Shown one piece after another: positions 1 to 12,453 of a DNA stretch of 64,000 nt. A program made the position numbers and the translations under genes. Each line of letters starts with the position of its first letter. Position 1 is the stretch's first letter. The notes beneath the pieces were generated by a model, which made no database searches, was not told the DNA's origin, and saw only the letters and a program-made list of their open reading frames with translations. Source of the DNA: Psilocybe azurescens (taxonomy: Eukaryota > Basidiomycota > Agaricomycetes > Agaricales > Agrocybaceae); contig JAJIRX010000598.1 in assembly GCA_023853785.1 (NCBI GenBank), forward strand, positions 110,657-174,656. Reading direction: 5' to 3'.

Positions 1-629
1 TCCGAAGGTGTGTAAGATGCGGGAGTCACTAACGTTCAAAGTACAGTCATAGTATTAGTTCATGCATATGTATAACTTACACCCCGTCCATCGGGTGCTG
101 ACATCAGAGGCTCGGTGATCGGTCCACTCCAGCCAAGATATACATCTCTAGTAAATTTAGTCTTCTTCATCCAGGCCACGCACACTCCATGCCACTTGAA
201 TCAGAAAGTGGTTCTGTTACCTTTCTCATCCTCAGCGAAGCACTCAGTTAGATAGCCACATGATATTCGACGTTCAAACTATCAAAGTTCAGTATATATG
301 TAGTTTGGGATCACTGGTTACCCAAGTGGCTATGTTTGTGAATACCAGACGCAGTTTTTATATATAAGTATTTTAAATTGTCTCCAATCCAATTTTATTA
401 TTTGTAAAGTTTATTTTCAACGTATGATTATGAGCCTCAGCATTCAAACCTACATATATACCCCCGGTATTCATTTCGCTATCATTAACAACCTCAATTG
501 TATTCTTTACTAACAAGCTATACCGGTATTGAATTCCTACAGAAAAAGGAGATCTGTAGGCTTATTCCAGCAGTTTCATTATCTATAGAGATCACTTACA
601 CAGTACCCTTCCGATAGCAATTACGCAGT
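1..629. other. No gene recognised
   Basis: AT-rich sequence with no open frame of coding character on either strand and no recognisable domain. It lies downstream of the small secreted protein gene and may hold its 3' untranslated region. Confidence 0.5.
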
Positions 630-1058
630 TCAGCAAACAGCACCGGGAGGAAGGCGAACACATCTAAAAGATCAATACAGTATTAGCTAAACTGGTGTAA
701 AATATTGTACGATGGACTAGTTCTTACTTTGGAAACGGGATCGCTCGACAGCATTGGAGACCATAGTTGCCTGACAAGCACAGAATGTCAGAAAAGAAGC
801 GCTCGGCCGGAGGGACTATTTGGTACAATCCTGTGGAAAAAATCAAATTAAAAGTTAATTTTGTATAATGTCTATAGCCTGTACTTACAGAATTACTAGC
901 GCCTGAAGAGAAGGGTAGTGAGAAACATGAGGACTCGCAATGATATTGGAGAACTATGGGAACATACACTGAGCTCCGGGGCCGCCTCCTGGAATAGCTA
1001 TCACAGCCGAGCCGGAAACCAGCATAACGAGCACGGAAAGGCTGAACAATTTAAACAT
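630..1058 (-). CDS. Small secreted cysteine-rich protein, multi-exon
   Basis: The start codon at 1058 opens a classic signal peptide: MFKLFSLSVLVMLVSG followed by a small-residue cleavage region and a Gly/Pro stretch. Three or four short exons appear to follow, with donors GTATGT, GTAAGT (or GTACAG) and GTAAGA. The mature chain ends with the segment LQCC and two more cysteines (KC and VC) before a stop at 632..630. About six cysteines are visible. The CC pair recalls hydrophobins, but the eight-cysteine hydrophobin pattern is not complete, so I call it only a small secreted protein. The phase of the second intron is uncertain; using GTAAGT would create a stop, so GTACAG or an indel is needed. 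A TATA-like box lies about 70 nt upstream. No paralogue is seen in the window. Confidence 0.5.
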
Positions 1059-2154
1059 AACAGAGTAAGTGTGTGAGGGGTTTTATGCAATTAAGATTGT
1101 CCAAAGGAAAGCTTGAGACCAGCCTTTTATGCAAGATTGTGAAGCGTCGGCACTTTCCGTCTGAAAAGTCAGGTCCTTTTAGACATTGCTCCGTAGCAAA
1201 ATAAGTACCCCCGTCCATTGCAACAAGACGTAGGACAGCTGTACATCAGAATTACATACAAACTTAACGACATTATCTGCACATCCCACTGCATCTCCGG
1301 GTGCCAGCTTGACGAGGACCTGTCTTGGAAGGTGGCATGAGTTTGAAGAATGCAGGTACGAAAATCAAAATAGCTTGCCAAGAACTTTTTAAATGAACAT
1401 GTGGACGCACAGAGGATACGTATCACTATTTCCATCGCCGTTGAGACGGAGCGAGCGGGGCCCAAGCCTCATTTGTGGTCATGTTCATTTTGTTCTGTAG
1501 TGCATCCCTGGATGAAGAATATCCATTCTCCGAGCACGGGAATGTGTGCAGCCATAGATGCTCTTCCGCTTCGGACATGTTGACTAGATTGGTCACTTGC
1601 ACAATACACAACAGCCCCTCTGAAAGGAAATTTTAATGACGTTGAAGACCTCCAAGTACTATACTATGTAGGAAGTTCGAATAACATTGAAATGCACATT
1701 GTACTAGTAAGCTCTGGCCCACCTGGGCCGAGCTGTCCGAGCATGGATTAGATTAGATACTTCTTATCAGCGGCTGTCCACGGTTTATGTACCAGTGGGC
1801 TTTCGTAGTTCAGAATAACAACGCACCTTGCCCGCAATGCTATACTGCGTGGCTGCTCGACGAACATTCCGCGATTTTCTAGACACGAGCTTCTGGGGTA
1901 GGCTAGATAGGCCTACTCCAACGTGATCATAATCCATTCAAGAGTTCAACGCTTAAGGTCGGAATAGGCATAATTAAATGCGTAAGACATAAATTGAATA
2001 TCAGGAGCACTCCAAAGCAGCTCGACTAAGTGTTAACATTACGTGTCCAGTGGAATTATCGAAAACAATGCTCTTGTTCGGACTACATGACATCTTCACT
2101 CAGTGACCTTTCTGAATTTCATGAAGCAGGGCTCTCCCAAAGGACGTGCCTGTA
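1059..2154. other. Intergenic, no convincing gene
   Basis: Open frames of 60-98 codons occur on both strands between 1169 and 1611, but they overlap each other antisense and have no domain, signal peptide or splice support. The left part is the promoter side of the secreted peptide gene; the right part follows the P450 stop. Confidence 0.45.
1123..1130 (-). promoter_or_regulatory. TATA-like box of the secreted peptide gene
   Basis: The minus strand reads ATAAAAGG about 65-72 nt upstream of the start codon at 1058. A second weaker GCATAAAAC lies at 1080-1088. This is a motif match only. Confidence 0.35.
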
Positions 2155-3963
2155 TCACAGAAAGTTTAGGTCATTACTCTTCTCATTGATTGGTAGAAAG
2201 ACACCGACCTGTTGGATATCATTTCTGTTGGGAGTTGGAAGTGCCTTCGGGTACCTTCCAGAGCTGTCAACTAGATCATACTCGTATCCAACGAGTATCA
2301 GTGCTAAGATAAGCTTGATTTCCAGCTTCGCCACCTTCATCCCGGCGCAAGGATGGCGACCTGAGAGAGTTCGAGGAAATAGAAGTCAATAAGTTGAATA
2401 TGGGAAGATATTATAGATACTTACCAACGCCCCATCCTATGTAGGCAAATGTTTCCTTGCGATCTTCTTCTCTGCCTTCGAGGAATCTAGATGGATCGAA
2501 TTCCAAAGGGTTTTTGTAAATTTCTGGGTTCAAATGAGCATCACCAAGTTGATAGGTCATGAATTCTCCCCGTTTGACGGTAACTCCCTCAACAGTCAAG
2601 TCTTTGTGCATATTTCTCCTGAGAGCGGAACCGGTCGTGGTGATTCTAAGCGTTTCGCGAACAACAAGATCCAAAGTAGGAAGCTCATCTTCCCATGCAC
2701 TTAGGGGGATAGTTGCCAGGCGCTTATGAAGGGGCTCGGACGAGACCGTGTTTGTATGGTTTGCAACCAAAGACTTCAGTTCATCGACTACTTTCTTCTT
2801 CCACATTGGACTCGAGCCCAAGAAGAGTAGGGTCCAGCAAGCTTTACGCGTCAAGAACCATCAGAAAAGACTGTATACAACGAACAGAGTCACCCACAGT
2901 TAACCCCAGTGTTAATTACACCTGCGAAGATAATTCCCATCATAGTCTATCATAGTAAGGATGAGAAACTCAAGCAGATCTGTGATTTGAATACATTTTT
3001 ACCCCAATGATAGTCTCGTTAGAGTCTCCTTGGGCGACCAATAGATCAATTGGGTCGGTGGAAGGGACGGTGGCATTGCGACGAAGCTCTACAAAAGAGT
3101 TGAACAGATTATAAAGGGCGACTGTTGACCTTTCCTTGGCTCGCTTGGAGGGACCTGGGAACCAGGGAAGGAGGAGCGATACGGGTGTTGCACTTTTCTC
3201 GAGGGCCCAGTAATGCTTCGCCAGATCGTCCATTGCCTTCCTATCCTCAGCTAGTTCCCTACAGCTTGCCATTCTGATGGTCATTTGAAAGACAAGCTAA
3301 TATCCGGCGTAGAGGGGAACTCAGCAATATACCCGAATCATGCACCCCGAGATGAACCTGCTTACATCGTAAACTTCCTTGAACGGGTTTATTTTTCCTT
3401 CAGCTCCCCATTCCGTCATTCGAAGATGCATGTCATCAAGAAGGATAGGCAATGCTAATATTTTAGTGTTTGATTAGTAGATGCACAGTGGAGAGGAGGT
3501 AAGCTCACTGTCGGTAATTCTGTCTTTCCTGATCAACGATAGGAGTCGCTTTATAAAGCCCTCGTCAACATCTTCAGCAGTAACATTCGCGTCTTTGATA
3601 TCAGGAGCACCGCCCATGAGGATTTTGTAGCCTTCATTCATGTTGAGACCCGGTTCGTTGAAAAAACTTTGCGAGATTGTTCTCCCGCGACAGAGATGAC
3701 TCGATGCTGATGCAAAGATATTGTGAACGGAAGTCACAGAAATAGAACGCTAGACGCACCTGGAGTACCCTGAAACGGAACGTCTTCCCACTACTGTTCT
3801 TGAATTGCTCCCTGATAAAATCGTAACGTCTGGTAAAAAATGCCCACACGGAAAGAATTGGTATTCCTCCCAGATCATACACCTTTCCATCGTAGCTAGG
3901 GCGTAATAACAATACAGAGAAGAGAACGATAGAGAGGGCAGCTATGGAAGCGGAGACTCGCAC
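2155..3963 (-). CDS. Cytochrome P450, CYP51-like clan, with one frame break
   Basis: Haem-thiolate monooxygenase, probably on the ER membrane; substrate unknown. The start at 3963 gives a hydrophobic N-terminal anchor (SIAALSIVLFSVLLL). Later exons show LVFQMTIRMASC, the helix-I region FAGVINTGVNSCW, the K-helix ETLR (ExxR), FDPSRF, and the haem loop GWGVGRHPCAG, which is split by an intron, with Cys as the axial ligand. The last exon ends near LPTPNRND and stops at 2155. About seven exons; one donor is GTGGGT. The frame breaks at a run of six A (3661-3666, plus strand). One extra base joins SVAGEQSRKV to FFNEPGLNMNEG, the usual order in this family. It is therefore either a sequencing undercall or a recent one-base loss. 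Length and motif order are otherwise complete. Confidence 0.85.
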
Positions 3964-6900
3964 ATCACTAGACCACGCAGACGGTTTAATCAGAAACTGA
4001 GCGAGGGGGACTGAAGCTGGCTGAAGCTGCAGCCATGGAGGGTCGATGGGAAACAGATAACGCTCTACAAGTTCCCATACTTATAGGGACGAGCGCATCG
4101 TATGATCTCATGATATTTCCGGAACTTTGTGCCTCGGTCAACTTTGTCATTTACAACTACCAAGACAGTGCCGTGAGCATAGGTTGTATGCTGACCTGGT
4201 GCAGCATCCATTCTCATGAGAAGACATCTTCAATGAGACCACAAGTGAGCACGGGAACGAGGAATGTCAGGATATCCCGGCGCAGTTGCCCGAGAATCCA
4301 GTGTATGTAATACCACAGTGTCATCGGCTTTGGATGTTAGATGTAATTATAGCGCAAACCTTTTGCGACTAGTAGTCGATCTCTCATTCTTGTTCCGGGT
4401 GAGTATTCCAAAACCTTCCCGGACATTTGCGTACCGTTCTCATGAGGACCTCGAGCCCTCCGCGAAGATTCTGGGCGTAGGTGTTAGCGTATTGCTGCAG
4501 CTTGGTATCTGTCCAGATCTTCTTAGCGTGATTCACAATTTCCTATATGCGTGAGCTGTTCGCAGCGGATCTTTGAAGGAAGATATGCGGCTGAGAGAGA
4601 CTCGGAGCTAGGAAATATACGAGCCAGGAGACTGCTCGATGTGATGCTATTGTTGTATTTTCAAGTTGCTGGACCGGCAATCACTATCACCTCATGGTAT
4701 AATTAAAGCGGGATAAAGAATTGATTGAGTCGATTTACAACTCATCGTAGACAGCAAATAGGCTGTTATTCGTGAACCAAATGCTTGTACTGCATGTAGC
4801 AGGGTTCTCTGAGAGGTTGTACCTAGCATTAGCTGTAAGACGCTGATGAAGAAACGACAGAATAGCAGAACTTCTAACCAGCTGTGGAACACTCTTACCA
4901 CGTTCAGAATACGAGCGCGTATAAGCCCAAAAAGACCATCGTGAGCAAGAATTTAATCACTAGTTTCGCATTTCTTATCCTACCGCAGAAGTGGCTGCCC
5001 GACGTATTAGGAATTGCTCGGGAGAGATTATAACAAGCTTTTGGCTAATAATCGTAAGCGTCAAGAGGACGAGGACGATGTGTCATGACATACATCGTTA
5101 ACTTCCGTGTAAAGACTGATCGTTCCCTCACTTCACGAATCAAGCAAGCATAGGCGTGCATCACGCAGCAGAGCAGAAATTACTGGGAAGTAATCAACAG
5201 AGAACATGGCATCCGGATAATTGACTGTTAAGTGACTCACATTCACTTATTCCATCCTGTCGGACCAGAGATTAGAAATGGTGCTTCCACGAAAGAATGA
5301 GATTCTTGGACTTTATCGATGAACTCAGATCGGATCTCTAAGCTCTGATGAGCTTCCAATGAGGATTCATATCTCCTTGCGTGATTGGTCTCCCCTTGAA
5401 GCAAGTCCTCATTCCGTTGTCGCTTTTCATGACACTGAATTATGACATTCGTGGACCGTTCTGTGGCCTGTTATCACATGAGAAGTAGGTGTGTCGTAAT
5501 TCGAAAGCTGTCAGTGTTTAAGGAATTCCGAAATCGGAGGTTGAAAGTTTGGTACGCGAGCATATTGAACGAGCGTCGAGTCCGTGCAAAGGTACAAAGC
5601 ACAAAAGAAAGTTTGCTCGAAACACTGAATGACGGCGATAGAAATTTTGGATGTCCGACATTCGCCAAAGCCACGTCCACCGGAAAACCAACCTTCGTTG
5701 TAACCGACTTGAACTTGAATTGAACGTTGGGTTTGGACGCTGAACGTTGAACGTTGAACGCTCAACGTTTGAACTCTTTGCTCGTTCGACTGTATTTCTC
5801 GGATCATTTTCTCTCGTCGCTGTTCTCGCCATTGTTCTTAACGAATCAAAGCTCAAATTCAAAGCTTGTGCTTTGTAATGAAGGTGTGTATCGGGTCCAA
5901 CACTTCAACTTGACACCACGCGTCTCTACTTGATAGTTCTCTCCTTAGGCATCTGCTGGAAGTTGCATCCGACGACCTAATATATAGACAGGGGCTACTG
6001 CCTTCTTCAACAACATCTTGCGCAGAGTTTTCTTTCTAGGTCCCAGTCTCCTATGCGTATGTGAAGTCGTCCCACTGAAAGGAGACAATAGCTTGGAGCG
6101 TAATCTTGCTAGCCGATTCTGCGTGAAAGTTGACTCTCTGCGACTATCTGTTATGCATACGATGGACCAGTGAATTGGCACATCTTACGCTGCGACATTC
6201 AGCAGATCACCTGTCGCCTACCCCAGGTTCTCAGCTATATTCGTGCACCCCAGACCAATCCCATATAAGATGACCGGTTTCGAGCCGTAGGAGCGTGTAG
6301 CGCTCATCTCGACGGCTTTGATGTCATGTCGATATCTGTAGAAGCATTTATAGATAAAAGGCCAGGTCCTTTCGATTGCAAAGTTAAGGACTTTTGAATT
6401 TCTCGGGAACTTTTGGCTTTACTTATCTATAGCCAACAAACAACTGCATCATTTGATGGTGATGGGTTCAAGTCTATGGTTAAGGCTTGCTCCAAGTATG
6501 TAATCTTGTTCTAGAAAAAGAACACGACGGTTGATCTTCGGGTGCTAGCTACTACATATGGAAAGCTAAAAGGGAAATGGCGGCCTTCGACAGTCCATCA
6601 GCGCAAATGTCCTTTTCCATGTTACTTTACTGACGGCGACGTATAAATTCTTGCACAACTTGATGATCTTATTACGCCTGTCTTTCCAATATCTTCAATG
6701 AATGGTTCTCTCCCCGCTGTGCGCAATGTGCATGAGAACGACTGCCATTGCGCCATAGTTCACCCAATTAAATGATTCAGGTCGCTGCCGATCTGTCGAG
6801 CTGCCTTGATGGTCCATGAGTAGCAGTCATCCCTTGCATACCCAAGATGAGCATTGATATGCCAGGCAACTGTCTAGGTTTATTGAACGCACTCCGGCAC

Positions 6901-7969
6901 TTATGTCAACAATTTGGCCAAGTGAGGCGTTGGCAACATATGAATACAATATAAAACATCTCCTTGGTCTGATGCGTTTTCAGTGGCGATTAACTAACAA
7001 AAATAGAATACCTCATATGCCTTGATTCCCCAAACCGATCCCTTGTTTACTCCTCGCTCTTTAAAACTTTCCGACGTTCAATACAGCGTCATGTGGGGTG
7101 ACATTTTCTGTACATGTGCCGGGATTTTCTCTGGGCGGGAACATTGCTGACCAAAGGACCTATTTGTGCTATACTTGTCGGAGGGTGTTCTATTGATAGG
7201 TGCACCAGACCCACGCTGCGCTATCAGCTATGAAATCTGCTCACATAAGGAAACACCGCTTACTCCTACGCTGTCATCGTTCCACATCTTGAAAGGGTGA
7301 TAATCAAAATCTACGGAAGGTTAAAGCCCCTTTGAACTCAGATGGCGAAGAGGCGGTGCACAGCAATTTTAGCGAAGTCCTGAATATACACTGTAGTGAA
7401 AACCCAAAAAAACTAGAAAAAATGACAAGAAAATCTTGTTATCCGTGATCTCGCGTCATGATCCAAAACAAGACTAGAAGGCTTCTCAAGAACTTCCAAT
7501 TCACTTTTTGTGGTGTGAGCCTCGTTCCAGGCCTCGTGGTATCTCATTGCACGTGGCATATGTAATTCGGAACTGGGGCGATCTCAAAAGACAGGGCTAC
7601 GTGAGAATTTGTACGAGTGCCTTGATGATGTTCTGTCAATCAAGTAGTATGTATGTAAGATCCATTTCCTCTTCCTTTCTGTCATCAGTGTACTCAAGAC
7701 CAAGGGCCGTGAAAAGCCTCTTAATCTTTTGTAGCGCTTAGAGACGTAAAGAGAGGCTTTAAGGTGAGCAAACAATCAAAATATATCTCATAACAACAAT
7801 ACTAATCAAATGACGGATAACCCGCTTTTTTTTTCTGAAACAGTTCCTATTTTCTAGAGCCCACCTTGATACCCCTTTTCTCCCTATTTTTTTTTATTTA
7901 CCATTCTGTTGCTTCCTCGAGACTATCTGGAAGGAGTGATTTTTCCTCCTCGAGAACCCCTTTTCCTTC
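3964..7969. other. Long gene-poor stretch with one possible relic exon
   Basis: No continuous gene is visible. On the minus strand about 4556-4380 there is an exon-like frame (EIVNHAKKIWTDTK, then QNLRGGLEVLMRT) between an AG and a possible GTACGC donor, but I cannot assign it or connect it to a start. The open frames at 5442-5862 run through a short tandem repeat. A minus-strand frame at 6181-5945 is basic but has no support. The right end (about 7827-7969) is pyrimidine-rich and is likely the promoter and leader of the next gene. Confidence 0.4.
5736..5769. repeat. Short TTGAACG tandem repeat with inverted end
   Basis: Three consecutive copies of the heptamer TTGAACG (with flanking degenerate copies) are followed by CTCAACGTTTGAAC, which is close to its reverse complement, so the block can also pair with itself. 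No gene is associated. Confidence 0.5.
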
Positions 7970-10900
7970 ATGTCTGCCCAGACGGCTTCAAGTCAACCGT
8001 TCGCCATGTTCACCCGTGGCCTATCATCACGCAGTCGTGATAAGAAAGCGACAAGTAATGACGAAGACTGGTACATCCCCTACAATGGTCCATACGAAGC
8101 CCCTAAGGAGCAGCCAAGGAGACAGAGGGCCACAGATAGCTGGGGGTTTCCGCTGGATGATTACGAAGAGGATGACAGCATGTTGGCCGATAGAGAGCTC
8201 CACCTGCGGTATGGCGGGCATAATGACTTCAACGCTCGCAGCAGCAGCGACCGGCCTGCGGAGGAGGAACGCAAAGGGCGGAGCAGGGATCGCACGTTCT
8301 CTCTCATCTCAGGGCGCACCACCTCATCTGGCGCAATGGACCCCAACCGCGCGAGTCTTACCATGAACCGACGGTCGACGGTATCAGGGAATCCGCCTCC
8401 CGTGCCATCCTATATTAATCTTGATGCTGGTATGGGCGGTGTTGGTGAATCTCCCGTACCCCACGTCCGCCAGGCAAAGGACACGAACCGGATCAGCCTC
8501 GCGAGTATTTTCAGCTTCGGTGCCTCCGGTCGCAAAGCAGCGCCGTCTCCCAATCTTTCCGCCGTTGGCCGTAAGTCTTCGACACGGTTGCTGAAACTGA
8601 TGCCAGAAGGACCCTATGGCAGAATAGAATCCCCACCCCCAGTGCGGCGCGACAGCTCCTCGTCGCATTCTCGACGACCATCTGATGCCACCACCTCAAC
8701 TACGGGGAGGCCCAGACGTCATCAGGCTGACCAAACGAGTTTGATAGTGACAGATGAAGAGGATTATTATAATTCGTACTACGAGACGCTCTTAAGGCCA
8801 AGCGACGTTAATCTAAGCCACCCATACCAATCACGGTCGCCGAGCTCTTCAGGGGCCTCACACAGCTCTCCCGGTTCACAACAGAGAGAAACCGATACCC
8901 CATCACAGCAACATTCAACCTCGACCACCTCTGCGCACCCTTATGCTTACGCTTTCCCTCGAACCGAGATAACTGAGCCCCACACGGCGCCACCCACACC
9001 CGCCCCACGCCTAATGCCTGCTCAAAGTTTAGCCAACCCGCCGCGGTTGACGTTTACGACGCCTCAACCCCGCGCCGGTCCAAGCAACTCTAACGGCGTT
9101 TACACCACTCTCTCCCCGCGGGCTGCTGCTGCAACCAAATCTCTGAAAAACTCCACTTCAACACCCGATTTCCGCACGCAGACGTTAGTGTTCGGCAAGA
9201 CGACGACTATACCCAATAACGACTCGCCGACGTTCCAGTTCCGGCGAGGTATGGATCGGTGGCTGTCTGCAGAGACGTGGTGTGATGCGCTGCTGTTTCC
9301 CCGACCCAGGCTGAGAATCAAGCAGGAGCCGGTGGAGGGGCCTATCAAAGTCAAAGAAAGCAGGGGGAGGATCGTGAGCCCCCGTTAACACCGACCGGCG
9401 AGGACGACTTGGAATCGCAGCAGCAGCAGCAGCAGCAGACGAAGCGAGAGCCTGGGATAGCATCTCGTGTGCTTGCCCATTCACGTTCGATGGTGGATCT
9501 GCACAAGGGGCACAGGAAGCCGGAGGACATTCAGCATGCGTATCCATCTAAATTGCAGCGGGATCCGCAGAGCTCGCGCACTGGAGCGCAGTCTTCACGG
9601 CCTCCCAGGCCAAAGAGTTTTGCCCAGGACGATCTGGCGTTGTTACCCGTTCCATCATTGGCGCAGTACGTCTATTACTTTGAACTTTCCTTTTTTGGTA
9701 TTTTTTCTCATCTTAACTTTGTTTGTTTTTAGCGTTCTACGTGAAGGCGAGCTGCTGGAGAGTCAAAGGCGCGAATGGCAACGTCAAGCTACGCATTCGT
9801 TTGGCAACAAACGTGCGCGAAGCATGTCGCGGTCTAGAGCAAAGTCGTTGACGCAGAAAGGCCGGCAAGGGAAGCACGCGCATCAATCCAGTATGGAGTA
9901 TATTGCAGCTCGGGCGTGCTTGGGCACTCAAGATCTTACGCCAATCATCACGCCGGCTGGGTTCATTACGAGCTTCAGTGAAAGTAATGCTACGACCACA
10001 TTGTCAGGAAAATCATATTCCCATACCAACTCATTAGTCAAGACGCTCACTAAATCATCGAAGGCCCATTCGCGAAGCCACTCTCGCAATGATTCCTGGG
10101 GCAAATCTGCGATGAAAATGGCCAAGTCGACCGTTATCTGCGGATTCGATAACGCCTCATCTCTCAACGTTCCTAATGACAACAACAAAGGATCGGATCT
10201 GGAAGGGGCGTTAACGAGGAACGAGACGAAAGTGATCCGGCTTGCAGACCCTGCTCTATTGCCTATAGATCGCGGTCAGCCCACGCAACCTTATCAAAAC
10301 CTAGCGCTGCGCAACACACCATCGCCCGCTTATTCTGGCATTTCTGATTCGAAAGTGGGGATCGCTCTCGGTACACCTCCTGAAGAAGAGTCCGAATATA
10401 TGCCAAGCCACCCATACGCTCAAGGTGGCTTGTCCTTCAGTCATGCTGCTAGTGCCGGCAGTTCGTCTGCGGACCATCCTCCTCGACATACTGACTTCGC
10501 TGGGCCGCATCCGTCCATCAACATGGGAGTCAAGGTTCCTCCCATCTCGGAGATCATCGCGAGGCACAAGCTGCCGCCACACATGGTTCTCCACCCATAC
10601 GCTCAGAGGGACAGCTATCTCGATGCCAGTGGGCTTGTTGGGCAGTTCCGATCAGAGGACAATACTCCTCATGGATCGAAGATGTGGGCGCAGCTGTCTC
10701 CTGGCGTCGTTCGGGAGATTCTTCCCCGCGATCTACAATACTCGCCGTTTTCTCCAGACCATGGCAGTCGCTTACCTCACACTCCCGATCGTCAGACAAT
10801 CAACATCAACGATACTATTGGAGTGGGAGAGACACTGGTGAATGCTGCTCGCTTCCGTGCAAGCGATGTTAAAGGAATATTTGCAAGCGTAGGCGATGAT

Positions 10901-12173
10901 AAAGGAACACTTGCTAGCGGTAAGAGTCGTGACCTCTCGCCGAAGCAACAGCACCAGCAGCCGCCACATATGCAGATATCGCAACCCACCTGGGCCAAGG
11001 AGGAGGAAGACGATCATTTGGCAGAACTCAACACCATCAGTCGTCGAAACGGCATCCAATTTGAAATGTCGCAAACCGGAGAAGAGGGAGATATGCAGAT
11101 CCTCCGCATCCCCTCGTTCGATCGCACGCAATCGGCTTCCTCTGGCAACACGTCGGCAACATCTTCGCCACGTACTTTACCTCAGCCCCTAGGCAGCCCT
11201 AACGATCTTGAGAACTTCCAGGACCTCTTCTACAGGCCGTCTGGTCCCGGTGTGGGCCGAACTCCTAACGAGGCGGCGTTACCAGAAACACCCTCTCCAC
11301 CTAATCGTGGATCAATGCCCTGGGATATGAACATGCCCAACCGTCGTACCGGCAGCAGCTTGACCAGCCTAGCTCGCAAACTGAGTGAAGAGTTCGAGAT
11401 GCTATCTCATGAAAGAGAACGATCTAACAGTCAATACTCTCAATCACCGCCATCCTCGCAGAGACCGAGCAGGATGGCCAGACAACCGACTGATGGAAGT
11501 CTGCAATTTGTGTTTGAAGAGCTGGGTGTCTCGGGATCGCCGCCCAATGAGAGTAATGATCCTATCCACGCCTTTCGCGCATCGGGGGCTCTTCCAGAAG
11601 ATGTTCAGTCTGATTCACGAGCTTCGTCGTTCATCGAGAACACCGAGGATGACGACGATCCGACTGGTAAGGATGAAGTTTTTGTTTGCCTGTCACAACT
11701 GATTCTCTTTTTCTCCCGATCATTTAGCAAGATTTCGTATGGGCGTGGTGGAATCGGTCGCAACGCCCCCTGCTGTCTCAAACCATCATATTTCTTTCGA
11801 TGGCCAGATGGCATTTGTGCATGACGATGAAGTGCAGCGACAAGAAATTGACACAGCAGGCTCTTCTGGACGTATACTCTCCTCTCTTATGCCCCCAACG
11901 GAAGCTACTCGCAGCAGCTACATGACCGCATCGACCATCTCGAGGATGTCGGGCCTATCAGATTTCCCTACCCCGCCCAAGGACGAATACGTTACCCCCA
12001 AACACATGTCTATTCTCAGTTCTTACTTTGACGAGGCTTTGACGCAGAGCGAGTCTCGCTCGGAGCCTCTGCCCACTCTGCCAATGTTCCTCCAGGAAGA
12101 TCGCGTGACATTTGGCGGCAACCAGGATGCCAAAGATGTCGCTCAAACACTTTCATCCAATCTCTCTTCCTAA
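7970..12173 (+). CDS. Large disordered Ser/Pro-rich protein, 1358 residues
   Basis: Function unknown. Three exons: 7970-9665, 9733-11666 and 11728-12173, with GTACGT and GTAAGG donors. The protein is almost entirely low-complexity (Ser, Pro, Thr, Gln), includes a seven-residue polyGln, and has several conserved-looking islands: AETWCDALLFPRPRLRIKQE, SHPYAQGGLSFS, PPISEIIARHKLPPHMVL and, near the end, FPTPPKDEYVTPKHMSIL. No catalytic domain or membrane segment is seen. The first frame ends in a stop at 9386, but the neighbouring frame continues GEDREPPLTPTGEDDLES. One extra C in the run 9379-9383 joins them as GRIVSPPLTPTG and makes the total spliced coding length divisible by three, supporting a sequencing undercall. 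Such proteins are often regulatory scaffolds; that is only a guess here. It is tail-to-tail with SMC1. Confidence 0.8.
9418..9438 (+). repeat. (CAG)7 microsatellite coding polyGln
   Basis: Seven perfect CAG triplets, read as seven glutamines in the restored frame of the Ser/Pro-rich protein, 35 nt after the homopolymer frame break. Confidence 0.9.
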
Positions 12174-12453
12174 ATCCCATCTATTACTTTATTTTATTCT
12201 GCCTTTCAACTTTTTTTACGCATTTAGATCCTTCAGGCTCTGTTGTAAATATGTATCTTTTTTATTTCTATTTTGCTAACTCCCATCTGTATTGTCCTTT
12301 CTTCAAAATTTCAGTGAATAGTATTACAATCTATGAAAATGACAATAACAAAATAATATGGTATAACCTTTATGCTCATACAATGTACATACAACATCAA
12401 GATTCAGCAGACAAAAGCAAATAAAATAGAAACAAATTGTAATGAAATCTTGT

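Noticed and set aside
2030..2392. 120-codon plus-strand frame
   Set aside because: Antisense to the last P450 exon carrying the haem-binding loop.
7866..8366. 166-codon plus-strand frame overlapping the Ser/Pro-rich protein
   Set aside because: It starts in the pyrimidine-rich leader and runs out of frame with the longer conserved-looking protein; the low-complexity composition explains its length.
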